A stretch of DNA of 64,000 nt from Ulva prolifera. Its lineage: Eukaryota; Chlorophyta; Ulvophyceae; Ulvales; Ulvaceae. Below the pieces are notes generated by a model. That model was not told the DNA's origin, did not search any database, and saw only the letters and a list, made by a program, of their open reading frames with translations. The translations under genes were made by a program, and so were the position numbers. This document shows, one piece after another, positions 10,929 through 22,597 of the stretch. The DNA lies in assembly GCA_023078555.1 (NCBI GenBank), contig CM041199.1:3592513-3656512 (forward strand), given 5' to 3'. The stretch's first letter is position 1. Each line of letters starts with the position of its first letter.

Positions 10929-13900
10929 GTGAGCGATGTAGGACCTCGTATCAGGCTGCCTCCACGGCCTTCGAGAGTACATGCAAGCTCAGAGGCCACA
11001 GTCCCCGACCAAGAGGCAACCAACGGAGCACTGGAGGAGCTCAGGCCTGTACAGCACCTGGTCACGGTCAAGGACTTCCTACCGAACGCAGGAGCACTGA
11101 GAGAGACTTTTGATGAGAATTTCCGGGAGCAGCGCAAGGTCACGGACGCTCGGTTCTGCTGGGACTACTGGCATGTGCCTGGGCAGTACACACAGATCCG
11201 GACCCCAGCTCAAGACTACTTCAACGAGACCGACTTCAGCGCCCTAGAAGCCGGGCTGCTGGACTTCGGGAAGGAGAAGCTCGGATGTGTCGGCATGACG
11301 CCCATCTGGTTGAGCTATTATGTCAGTGCGTTCCCTCGAGGTCACAGGGCTGTGTAGCCCAAAGTGGGCCACTGCCCACAGTTTGCACACTGCCCACATG
11401 CACTGCTCCACCACAGCGTTCTAGAGATACAGTCCCGCAGTCACTCACCCGCTAACAGTGCACTTTACACTTTACTTACACTTTGCATTTTACAGTGCAC
11501 TTAGCAGAAGCTCCGATGCTATGCAAAAGCTGCTTTGACTTCGACCACAGTTCACCACGTCAGGTCAAGAGCTGTCACTACATGGAGGTGCATCAACCTC
11601 AGCTGAGCTCAGCACCTCGCTGCAACACACACCAGATGCACCTGGAACCTGGCACTTGAAGCAGACCAGCTTCACACACATCCCTCATGCCTTCTGGCTT
11701 CTGCGTCCAGAACGGCTTCAAATGCAATCGCCGCATGGTTGATGTCACTGGCGAGCTTCACATCAAGGCCGTAGTACATAGTTGCTTACGATGCATTGCT
11801 TCCTGAAGGCCGTTGCAAGCGCCCAAGCCTCGAGTGTTGTGGCAATCCAGTGGTATAGCGGCCATATCACTGGATTGCCACAAGTGTCCCGCATGTGCCA
11901 TAGTGTCTGCCTTGATCAATCTGGAGATATGGCGGCCATGGCAGATGCCTGGAATGAGTCCATCCGGTGTCTCAACTGAATTTCTTCTGGCACATGGACA
12001 TCCACATCTGCCAGGCCGGTCCTGTTACTGCAGTGAGCTTGGCAGATAGGCAGGTGCCTCTGGAACAGAGCTTTGATGCAGCTGCAACCTGCTTCCCCGT
12101 CTTTACATTGTGCTACAGCTATTATAATTCAGTGGTAAAGCGATCTGATCACGATACCACTGGATCGCCACAGTCTCCGGGATACATTGCTCTGCTGCAG
12201 CGTCAGGCACACTGTCAGATAAAACACAGTAGCCCGACTTAGCAAAGCAGTGCAGCAGTCCCACGCAACGCATGCACAGCTGATGTCATGCGGGTGCAAT
12301 ATCACACCCGCATGTCAGAAGTTCCCCTAGCAACTGCCACAGCAGCGCTGTGCACGAGCTCTGGGTCATCAGCCATCTACAGTTCTATGCTAGTGGCCCA
12401 CACAAACACGATTCAACCTGAACATAGACATAAGGGGCAGATATCTGGAGCATGAACGCATGGATCCTCGAGTCTCATGAGGTTGACTGTACCATCGTGC
12501 GCGTGGAGCCACAGTGATCCATTGTGCAGTGGTCTGCCGATACCTTCCATCTGCATACATGAGGCGCCGAATGTGCAGATGTTAGGCGCCCATTACGCAG
12601 ATAATGCAGATATGTTTATGCGCACAACGATGGCAACATTTGATACCCAGAGTTCACAACAGGCCAACAGGCATGGCAATGATCGTCCCGCTGAACTGCA
12701 GCTTTCCAGAATCACATCTGAAACATATGGCTACTATGGTGGCTGTCCGTAGTTGCTGGGTGGGGACAGCTGATCAACAGTGACCGAGCCCGCAGCCTTG
12801 CTAGACAAACTGCAGTTCACAGTGATCCAAGCATCCTCATGCCACTGCAGCGAGCCAGGCATCCCACATCCGCAGCATCGAAAACCCCTCGCATGTCGCA
12901 TTGGGACAAATGTGGACATCGACAGAAGCTGGTGTACACTGCAGACCAGCTGTTTGCGTCGAGAGCATGTTCCGAGGCGGTGTGGGCAGGTGCGCTTGTA
13001 CCACTGCAGCTCATGTGCCCTGACAACACACGCACAACCCTTGCGTTGTACCGAGGTACAATTTGAGTATGGCACTTTCCTGGCTCAGGTGTACGACGTC
13101 GAGCATTCTGCACAGCGCGTGTGATTGTGTTGCGCTGCAGCGCGCTGTGATGCATGTGACGTTGCCTGCGGTACTACGTATGATGGTAACCTGTACATTC
13201 AGATGTTCTTTACTCGGTCTGTTTCCCCGGCCGGATTCGTCGTGGTGATAAAATGTGCACGGCTGAGTGACCGCGGCCTCCGGAGCTGCTCACCATCCGC
13301 ATGCCCACCTCTGGCACCACGCATTTGCAGCCTGCCGATGAATACGAACGGTCGCGACTGGTCGTGGCGATCGTGATGGTTGGGCTTGATCTTGAGCGCG
13401 ATTGCGCGACAAGCCCTCGAGCATCCGAACACGCATGCGGGGATGCTCATCTAGGCCAGATCGATGCGAATCCGGAGGGAAGTCGTCCTTTTCGATTGGT
13501 ACAACACGAGATGCATGTCTCGGCTGAGCGAGTCGGCTCGTGGCTCGTGACTCGCGGGACGTCGTTGCAGGCCTAGGCCGGTACAACGCGCCAGTCACAA
13601 TCCCCGTTCTAGCGCAGAATCGACTGCATGTTACTAGAACTGGGAATGATTTGTGATATCAGGAGTTCAGCTAGCTGCGTCTGGCGGCATACGTGTCGGA
13701 GAGGAGATCGGTGGGAGGGAGTTGCATTCGACGGCCATGGGTCCTTCTCGCCATTGCAATGCACCCACCCGCATGCGGCCGCACTGCAGGTTTTGCACGC
13801 ACGGCAATGTTGTTTCACAGAGCCAAAGGCGGCAAGGCGCGCAGCACCGCGAAAACGGCGAGCATCGCTACAACACGACCCCGCCCAATGCACCCACCCC

Positions 13901-16309
13901 ACAGCGACAACCAACGCAAGCAGAACTCAAACCCTCCACAACGATGTACGCAGATTCAACGGCACCCATATGCAGCTTGGGAACCTTCATGATTTGCCAT
14001 GTTGCTGAAGCAACCAATCGATGTGATACGGAATTCGCGCTGATTGACAGCCTATTCGGTGACACCTGAGCACGGCCATGCTAGGGCAAACTGACTGCAG
14101 CTGAGCCATGGGCAGATCCACATGTGCGTCTGAAAATTATTCGTCATGTCATTTGGTTCGTTCTGGCAGGTGTCCGGGCTGACGTTTGCGGAGTTCCTCT
14201 AGTGTCGCCCACTTCGCGCCAAGCCCGATCGAATTATTCGTCAACGACGTGGCACAGAGACGCATGGTGACACGATGACCGGTCACAGAGCAAATTTGAT
14301 GCATACTTTGGAGTTGCCTAGGTAACACACATGTTTTCCGGGCTATGAGCGCCCTTGCCAGCTACCTTATGAAGTTCAGGGCACAGCGTCACCAGCCACA
14401 GCTAGCAGCCCTCGTCTCGTGGGCCAGCAGTATCCCACTGTGCACACTGACCTGATCAGCCCATCTGACACAGCCGTCTCGCTGGTGTCTTCCCCGTGCG
14501 CCTGCGTGTGGCCCGCCGTTGGGACGCAGCCGGGTAGTTTGGGCGGGCTGGGCTGGACTTTGGGGATTACGGGTTACGGGTGTGGATTTGCGGGTGGTGG
14601 TGTGCGAGGGCTGGGCTTGGGGGGGTTGTGCTGGGGGAGGCGGGGGCCTCCCTGGGCTGGGGGTTGTTGTTGCGGTCTCGCGGCCTTGGCTGCTTGTGCT
14701 TCCGGGGCGTGTGCGCCTGGCTGGTGGGCGGGGTTCGGGTGGGGGTGGGTGTGTGTGTTACAAAGGAAAAAGCCGGAGGGGCCCACACATCCACCCCCAA
14801 GCCGGGGGTGGGTGTGTTACAAAGGAAAAAGCCGGAGGGGCCGGTAGCACCGCCAGGAACAAAAGGGAGAGCACAAGAAACGCAATGCGCACGCAGCAGG
14901 AGAGCCACAGCCAACGCCAAGGCACAACAAGCACCCACACACCCCCACGCTCCCACACACTACCACACGAACCACACACTGACACCCGACCCACGCACCC
15001 ACGCACCCGCACGCGGCCCAGACCCAACCCCCAACACACACACCCACACGCCAACACGCTACCAACCCCGCCGCCCGCGCGGCAGCAGCCCGCACCGCCC
15101 GCGCGGCAGCAGGGGGTGGGTGTATGGGCGTGGGCGTGTGTGTGGCTGTGTGGCTGTGGCCGGCGCGGGTGCTGCAGGTGTGTGGGTGTTTTGGTGTGTG
15201 CTGCGTGTGGCTTGTTGCGTGGTGTGCGGTTCCCCTGGTTCTTGCTTGCGGTGCTACCTGCCTCGCTTACTTTGTCCTTGTAACACAGCCGTCGCGTCTA
15301 TGCAACGTTGGCAAATTGCACAGACGCAACATCTCGTCTATGCAGCGTTCGCAAATTGCAAACATGCACTCGGCAATTGCCGAGTGCATCATGTGCATTA
15401 ATGCTCGGCCCTGCGTGGCCAGCCGTGCCATGACGTGTATGTGATCTATCCACCCAAAAAACCCCCTTAGCCAATGCCCGGTACTGTCGTGCCTGGAAGG
15501 CATGGGCGAGGTTCTTCTCCAGTTTTGGTCTGCCTCAGATATGTCATCGTATCTGCAGCATCACTGCTACAGCTGGCTTGCCCTGATCTGCTATCTACGC
15601 TCAGGCATAACTTCACCAGAGCATGCAAGAGCCCATTACCACGGCTATAGAGGGGCTCCGCCGTCCGTATGCAGCCGTTGCCCTACTTGCGCAGGCAACA
15701 TCTCCAGCGCATCTCCGTGCTGCCTGCCATCCACCTCCGCTCCATTTCTGATACTTTAGTAAAGATCACTGGTTCCCTCATGGCCACACTGACCTGTTCT
15801 GATCAATCTTCTGTTCGTCTCCGGGCCACCTCCAGGCCATCTCCTGGCCATCTGCAATTAATTTATCTTCGCTCAATCTCTGATCCTCCAGCCAACATCC
15901 CTGACATGTTCAGACCACTCGACCTGTTCCAATCGATCTCGTATTCATCTCCTCGCCATCCCCGGGCCAATCCTGCAGTGCCTGTGCAGACGGCTGCTAC
16001 CAGGAGCTGCACTGCGACAACGTGCATGGGCCGTGGGCGTTTGTGCTGAGCCTCACCGACTGGGACGGCCGCAGCTTCACCGGCGGCGAGACGATGCTCC
16101 TCTCCGACACCACCCTCAGCTTCTGGGCCAACTTCGCGACGGACACCGTCATCGAGCGCAAGGACCTCATGCACCTCGTGGAGCCCCACTTCAACCAGCT
16201 GACGGTGTTTGACCCGCGCATCCCGCACGGCGTGCGCGAGGTGCACGGCACGCGCGAGCCCACGCAGTCCCGCATCGTCTTGCACGGCTGGTTCGTCGAG
16301 CCCGGTGCG

Positions 16310-16344
<35 letters not shown>

Positions 16345-17492
16345 TCCTTCTTGCTGTCCGGGCATGCATAGCCTGTGTCATTTGCGCACGTTGGTCCCCA
16401 CGTGGAAGAGTGTGGTGAAATGATGTCCTGGCGGTGTGCTGCCCTGTATTATCGACCGACCAACGTCCGGTACAGGGTCGCAGGTCTCCCCCCCCCCCCA
16501 TGTGTGTGACATACGCCGACATGGATGCGTAGGCAGGTAGCATCGCCAGACCACCATGCAGGCAAGCGCGTGCATGCGTGCGCGCATACATGCGCTTACT
16601 GTATTGACAATGTTACTCATATGATACCGTACTGAATCATGTCCATCGACATGTAACGCATAGCGCTGGGCTTTCTAGGTACCCAGCTAGGTATATGTGG
16701 CAATCCAGTGGTATAGCGGCCATATCACTGGATTGCCACAGTGTATATAATCAGTAGTCTTCGGGGTGACTGGCCCAACACAAATTAGACCTAGACCGCA
16801 TGTAACGCTGCCTATTTGTCGATGAACTCAATTTAGTACGGTACTAGTGATGTGTGGCAGGCTCAGCTACCGATCGAGCGCCACGCTCTCTCCGCTCCAG
16901 CACGTGGCTACTCGCTGAGTCAAACACATTCAGAGATTGGCGCACAGCGTGGCAGCATCTGCACCGGCCGCCGCCGACCCGGCGTGGCCCAGGCGCCCCT
17001 GCGCAGTGTGGCCTACATGCATCTGCACGCCCACACGCCACCCTGACGCCACATGCAGAATCCTCCGCGGTTCACCATCACCATAATGCATGAGCGGTAT
17101 GCATACACGTGCGCGCCAGTATTCGCATACAGCACCAGCTCACATCGGTCCCATGCACGCATGCAGAGATGTTTGTCGAGGGCGAGCTGTCGTACGAGGA
17201 GGCGAAGGCCGCCGTGCTCGCATGCACCGACATCTTCGGCGAGGTCGCGCAGAAGCTGCCCGAGGCGACGGGCACGCTGACGCTGCGCATCGCGGTCGCC
17301 GCGTCGGGCGCGGTCGAGCGCGTCGCGCTGCTCGCGGACACGCTGGTGCCGCGGCCGTGGGACGTGCGCGAGAACGACGCGGCGGCGGCCCGTGCGATCC
17401 TGCAGCATGCCGCGGTGGAGTGCTTTGCGGGCCACCGCTACCCGGAGAAGGCCGGGCCGTCGACAGTGACGATGCCGCTCATCTTCGACTGA
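10929..17492 (+). CDS. 2-oxoglutarate/Fe(II) oxygenase with TonB/AgmX-like tail
   Basis: Three exons are supported: about 10929-11325, 15990-16304 and 17167-17492. Donors A|GTGCGTT and G|GTGCGAC and acceptors TGTGCAG and CATGCAG match in phase 1, giving about 345 codons; the true start is unknown and may be further upstream. Counted from 10929, the jelly-roll core runs from about residue 80 to 237. The iron-binding triad is visible: QELHCD (H140, D142), then PHG (H212), with an Arg in TQSRIVLHGWF as likely 2OG ligand. Conserved RFCWDYWHVPGQY and HGPWAFVLSLT support the family. The last exon resembles the bacterial AgmX/PglI-TonB C-terminal fold (TLRIAVAASGAVERV...PSTVTMPLIF). Substrate is unknown; related enzymes hydroxylate proteins or small molecules. 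GC rises from exon 1 to exon 3. Confidence 0.82.
11837..11883 (+). repeat. Hairpin repeat, copy 1
   Basis: The arms TTGTGGCAATCCAGTG (11837-11852) and CACTGGATTGCCACAA (11868-11883) are exact inverted copies. The centre GTATAGCGGCCATAT pairs partly. The 45-bp core is identical to 16696-16740. It lies in the long first intron of the oxygenase gene. Confidence 0.92.
12124..12173 (+). repeat. Hairpin repeat, diverged copy
   Basis: The same plan as the 11837 hairpin but diverged: ATTCAGTGGTA at the left and TACCACTGGATCGCCACAG at the right. It lies in the same intron of the oxygenase gene. Confidence 0.6.
14560..15290. repeat. GT-rich dispersed repeat block, copy 2
   Basis: This copy is collinear with 4080-4600 and contains an insertion at about 14755-15110. 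That insertion carries two direct repeats of TGTGTTACAAAGGAAAAAGC (about 14755 and 14814) and a CA-rich stretch. It ends in TTTGTCCTTGTAACAC at 15271-15286, the same end as copy 1. It lies in the first intron of the oxygenase gene. Frames inside are proline/glycine repeats and are not proposed as genes. Confidence 0.6.
16311..16342. repeat. Poly-C run, 32 bases, just after a 5' splice site
   Basis: The run begins six bases after donor GTGCGA at 16305 in the second intron of the oxygenase gene. A read-through poly-proline peptide here is an intron artefact. Confidence 0.85.
16696..16740 (+). repeat. Hairpin repeat, copy 2
   Basis: A 45-bp near-palindrome beginning TGTGGCAATCC and ending GGATTGCCACA. 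It is identical in sequence to 11838-11882 and lies in the second intron of the oxygenase gene. The left part (CAATCCAGTGGTATAGC) resembles a tRNA D-arm. Confidence 0.92.
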
Positions 17493-19370
17493 GTGGGCCG
17501 CAAGGGGGCCGCGTGGCGGTGCCTCCGGGGGGGGCCTGCCGGTTCGCCGAGGTTGCCGTGACCTACGCATGTCGTCGGCGCAGCAAGGGCAGCTGTCGGG
17601 GGCCCTGCTCCTGCGATGTGGCCTGACCGATGCATGATGCTGGCGTAGCTGAAGCTCCAGGAGGTGTCCTGTGCGGGGTCTCCTGACTGCTGGTGACGCG
17701 TGCGCCATGGATTCGGTCCCATGGCCGCACCCTGAAGGTCCGGGCCGGTACGGGGGGCCCTGTTGTGGGGGCTGTGGCGGGGGTGTAGTAGTGGCGTTGC
17801 GATAGCAGTGTGCTGTGATGGTGGCATTGCCCCTCATGTGTGGCTGACAGGGGCCCATGGTCGTCGGCAGCGCTGGCGGTGCCAATGTCGGCGCTCCTGC
17901 AACAGTTGTGGGACGCGTGTCCAGGGTTGCCGCCTGCCGGTGCTACGTCCGGACTGTTTTCTGTTTGTTTGAGCCTGTATGCTCTACTGTACCATTTGCT
18001 ATCCGTGAACTGGTACCTAGTCATTGGGGGCTGCTTTGGTTGAGGGCGGATGATTTAATGGATGAGTCTATGCCATGGGGTGCGGTGACGCGCCTCTGTA
18101 GCTGCCTTCAAGGGGGCCGGTTTAAATTGGATGTAATTTTGCGAGTTCCTTGATGTGTGATGGGTCCCATTGCCGCGCGGCATGCTCGGTTGCGGCCGGG
18201 GGGGGAGGGGGGGTAAGGGGCGCTGCCGAGAGCCCGGTGTGCTTGCCGTTGGCCATCTGGAAGCGCAGGATCCCGACATCGACTGTATGGTGCGTTGCGT
18301 GCCGCGTGGCATGCTGTGCGGTGTGCTGCGTGGTGTGCTGCGTGGAACGCGGTGTGGCATGCTGCGCGGCGATACTGGGGCAATGGACTGTGCGCAGCAG
18401 CGTGCATGCTGCCAGTGCTGTGGCGCCGATCCGCGAGGCGCGCTCCTATGTGGCGCTGGGGGTGCACAGTACCCTCGAGGCTGGTGCTGCGGGTTTGGGG
18501 GGAGCAGTGTGGTGGTGCCAGGCCGGCATCGCATGCTGTCGACACATTGGGCGCAGCAACGTCGTGTGCTGACTCAGAATTCAGAGATGCTGAACAGATG
18601 ACGTCTGACGTTGGCTTCGGTTCCGCATGCCGTAGTGTTGTGGATCGCTGTTCCTGAGGTCGTCCAAGCTGTTCAGGTATCTTCCTCAGTGAAAGCTACC
18701 ATGTGCGGTACACCACTAGTACGGTGGCACTAGCCGTGCAATGTTGTCGCAGGGACGGCCGAGAGGAAGGCTCAGCAGGCACGCAGAAACGGCAGGCATC
18801 GCGGGGGGCACCGCACAGCGCAACACAGTTACATCGGCACTTTCCCCACACATCCAGCCACCTCACAGCACTCCATCCACCCTGGCACAGCCTCCCAACA
18901 CACCCCCGCCCTCAGCGGTGTGATCCAGCAAATCACCCGCAGCCTGACGGGCGACCATGTCCCCGCAGCCGGCGCCCGTCACCCATAACACCCCCGCATG
19001 CCACAGTATCGGCTCAGTGAATTCAGATTCACTTCACAATGCATGAGCATGAGCAGCCTGCCAACACCATCCACCGCTTCTGCCTCCAACCCTCATCACA
19101 GAACAGCGATGCCTGGTGTGGGAGACATGTGGGGGGCCCCTGACCCCGGCCCCGATGCAGTGCACACCCTGCTCTGTGACAGGCAGTGAGCGGAGAATGT
19201 TACGCGTGTTGGCTGCCACCAAGTCGCGGCTGCCACTAAGCCACTAAGTCGCACTATACATGCATCCCATCCTCATCTGTTGGTCATGAATCCTTCAGGA
19301 TTGTTGCGTCTAGCTCAACAGAAGGCAGCCGTCGCCAGCCAGCCACACCACCCCTGCGCTGTCAGGGCTG
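17493..19370. other. Non-coding downstream region
   Basis: The part from about 17500 to 18560 is GC-rich and holds long open frames on several strands at once. None has a motif or conserved splice pattern, so they look like composition effects. A GTGTGCTGCGTGG-type low-complexity run lies at 18290-18370. Confidence 0.4.
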
Positions 19371-19378
19371 CTGCACAC

Positions 19379-19480
19379 CAGTGTTGGGTCATCGGGCCTG
19401 ATTACATAGAACAATTCCTAATTTTCAGATCTAATTTCGGGGTGGCCGCCCTGGAAATGCTGCAAAGCGACCCAACACTG
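19379..19480 (+). mobile_element. 102-bp hAT-type MITE, copy b
   Basis: Terminal repeats CAGTGTTGGGTC and GACCCAACACTG. The target duplication is CTGCACAC (19371-19378) versus CTGCAAAC (19481-19488), one mismatch over 8 bp. It is non-coding and intergenic. Confidence 0.9.
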
Positions 19481-19488
19481 CTGCAAAC

Positions 19489-19700
19489 AGGGACGGCCTC
19501 CACAGCGGCCCCCGCAACGGCCACACCCTGCAGCAGGCATTAGAAGTCCTGAATGAAGATTTCTCCAAAAACGCACACGTAAGCGCCCGCTCCTGCGGAC
19601 ATCGTTTCAGGCACGTCCCGTGCCGAGATTCGCGGCGGCACAGCGCGAGCCTTGCACAACTGCAGGATCCGGAAGAGCACAGCCGCATCCACATATTCCC

Positions 19701-19737
<37 letters not shown>

Positions 19738-22540
19738 ACACCCCCCCCCCCCCTTCAACAGTCCCCCCAGTTGCGCCATGTGGCCGTCTACAGCCGATGA
19801 CGGACCTGTAGGCTCATATCACACACAGACGATTCCCACGCAGGGCAGATACGCCTGGGAACGAGCCGCCATGGTGCACTGACGCCGGCCATCCGGCCTG
19901 AGTGGCTCGCCGCCCCGTGGTTGCCAAAATTGGTGTGGACACCTCCGGCCAGCCTCCGCCGTTCAGCCCTGCGTCAGGGGCAGGACCCCTCCGGTGCGGC
20001 TGCGGAGGAGCTCCTATTGCACATGGATGCGGTGGCGTGGAGGCCTGTACGTGGAATTTGCTTGTTTGGGGGCGCGAGATTGTGTGCGAGGTGGTCTGCG
20101 TGTGTGGGCGTACATACGCCTGGGTGCCCGCGTGCTCGGGGTACAGCACGTACGTGTGGCGTGTGGCCGGGGTTTGTACAAACGTTTGCGTGGGGGCTCT
20201 CTGTTGGCCGGCTGACCGTCCTGCGTGGGGCCGGCTGTGGCGTGGGTACGCTGTGTGCTGTGTGCTGTGTGCTTGTATGTGTGCTGCACGCGCTTTCAGC
20301 GGGCCTTGGTATACCTGCCACCTCGTCTTGGCGCTTTCGGTGCACACCGCCATGCGCCCCTCATGGCCACACACCCTCCTGGCAGCGCCACAGAGACGCA
20401 CTCCAGTCCCTGCCCGCCTTCGATGCAGCCCTTATGGTTGCATTGCCTGGTAGCATACTCGGGTGCTCTGCCTCGCAATGGCTCTAGCCCTTCTAGGTTG
20501 TTTATACCATTCGATGTCTGCCTCTGCGACGCAACTGTGGTGTAAAGTGAAATCTGGATTTTGTCAGCCGGATCCTCTGGGGACGTTGCCTACTCCGGCA
20601 ACCTGGACAATTGTTAACAGATGCTGAAGAGCTCTCCCAAGGTGGTGTGCAGTTGTGTCCCGGCATTGTGCCTGAGGTGCCATGGATGCTGTGTGTTGTG
20701 GGAGCAGCAATGCCTTGGGTGTAGATCCTCCGAGAGGCCCGTATGCGCGCATGATCACATAGCCATATCTATGTGGACGTTGACAGCTCGGAGGTCCGAG
20801 GCATCCAGTCCATGTACTGCTGCAGAGTCTGGCTCGGAGAGGTTGCCCAAACTGTGTTTCCAGATTGCTTCTCCTTGGCACATGTAGTCACCCGGTGTCT
20901 GTAATTGATGGGGCCAAGTGATCCCATGTTTGCTTTCACTTGAATTTGCTGTGTTAGCCGACGACACAGATCTGAGCTCCTCGGCTGGCGTCATGCAGAT
21001 ACCAAAATATTCAGGATCTCGCGGCAGCCACGGCTTGTGATAACGATTTCACATGAGTGCAGCAGGTCTGAAAAATTGATGTGCATGTCCTCTGCCACTG
21101 ATGAGAGTTCTGCCCTCGCTGTGAACTGCACATGAGCAACTTCTGGTCATCTCCCCAGGCACGTGTGAGGAGAACAGCCGGCAGAAGCTAGTGCAACCAA
21201 TACTGCCCAGAGTCTGTCTCATCATGTTGTCAACTGCAGTGGTGTGACGGAGGATGATTTTGTTTTGACAAGCCATCTACAGTGCCCGATGGAGAGGATT
21301 TAAAGGCATGCAGTGCTGGACTCAAGGGACTCAGCTTCTCTGCTAGCATCAACTTTAAGCAGGTCGCCGGTAGATTATAAGCCCACTCTGACCGCTGTGC
21401 AGAGCTGTATGTCATCGCCAGCGATGCCACTGGCTCAAGAGTCGCGCCCTATCAAGGCTCCAATCCTCCAAATCGAGGATGAGGCATATCTCGTGGAGAT
21501 ACGCAGGCCTCACAAGCCGAATCAGGCCTGCGTGATCAACCACACCTGTACGAGATTCATGCGCGCGCAGGTCTATGCGCACCCAGGTGCTGAGCACGCG
21601 CTGGCGCGTGGGGCCGGGCATCCTTGCAGCGCCTGAGGCGCACGCTGTGCGGAAGAGTGGTCACACCAGGATTTTCTGGCGCAAACATTGCGAACACAGC
21701 TGCATAGCGCTGAGTTTTGAGCTGCTGATATATCATTGCTGCCGCACGGCTGGCCCTGCATTGAAGAACTCGCACGAACGTGACCATCCGCAAGTCCCAC
21801 CTGAGACACGCGCGGTCAACACCCGTAGACTCCTCTAGGATACAACACATTGCATCCTCGACTTAAAACAGCATTGAATTCAAGTGAGGCACAACGTCGA
21901 TGGCGTTGTGTTTCTGAGAGCGGCAACAGAAGCACTCCGAGGCAGCAGCGTGCACAGATACTCCAAACGTCCGCCTCTGCACACGGCTGGACTGCCCAGG
22001 CACAGAGTTCACAGGAAACCAAAGTACATTCACCGTTTGATACGCTTTGACCATGAACAAAACAAGGTGTGCTTCTGGCCGGACTTTGCATCGGTCTGCC
22101 AGATGTCGCCGGTACCATCAGACTCCACACCTTGCCCATACAGCAGATTGTAGATTGTTCGTCAAGCTGCAGGATGGTGGCGTGTTCCAGTGGGCCACCT
22201 GTGTCATGCGTGCACTTCGCGACTCACGACCACACGCCAGCTGCTGAGGCTGAAGATGCCTATCCCGCATGCATGTACCTAGTCACCTGCACCACAAGGC
22301 ACGTCACCGCCGCACAGCTGACCTGCTGGCATGTCAACGCGTTTCAACGGCACGCCAACCTGGTGAAAGCAGGTGTAGAACGCCTCGCACAGAACATGCT
22401 GCATGGGCGGAGTCAGCAGTGCTCTTGGCTCAGCACCGCTCTTGACACCCGAGTGATCAGCACGGCTGCCGCACACCTGGTTTATTATTGTTTGCCTCTG
22501 TCTGGCACTAACACAGATTTTTTTTTGTCTATCTGAATCC
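19489..22540. other. Intergenic, nothing recognised
   Basis: Contains C runs at 19702-19737 and 19741-19753. Open frames around 19.8-20.5 kb overlap on both strands without motifs. From 20.5 to 22.5 kb composition falls to near 52% GC with only short frames. No RNA gene was identified. Confidence 0.45.
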
Positions 22541-22546
22541 ATGAGT

Positions 22547-22597
22547 TTGGTTTCGAGAGGCATGGGCAAGACTCATGGCCATGCCTCTCGAAACCAA
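22547..22597. repeat. Inverted repeat with 19-bp arms
   Basis: The arm TTGGTTTCGAGAGGCATGG (22547-22565) is the exact reverse complement of 22579-22597, with a 13-base loop. Pairing resumes outside the arms after a one-base slip (GAGTTT against AAAACTC). The putative start codon of the downstream gene (22575) falls in the loop. Confidence 0.9.

Noticed and set aside
14519-15401. Overlapping Gly/Pro/Thr-rich frames of about 250-270 codons
   Set aside because: They come from a GT/CA-rich repeat block lying inside an intron, and the matching block at 4080-4600 does not keep the frame.
17013-17885. 290-codon minus-strand frame opposite the oxygenase exon
   Set aside because: Arg/His-rich antisense shadow of a very GC-rich coding exon.
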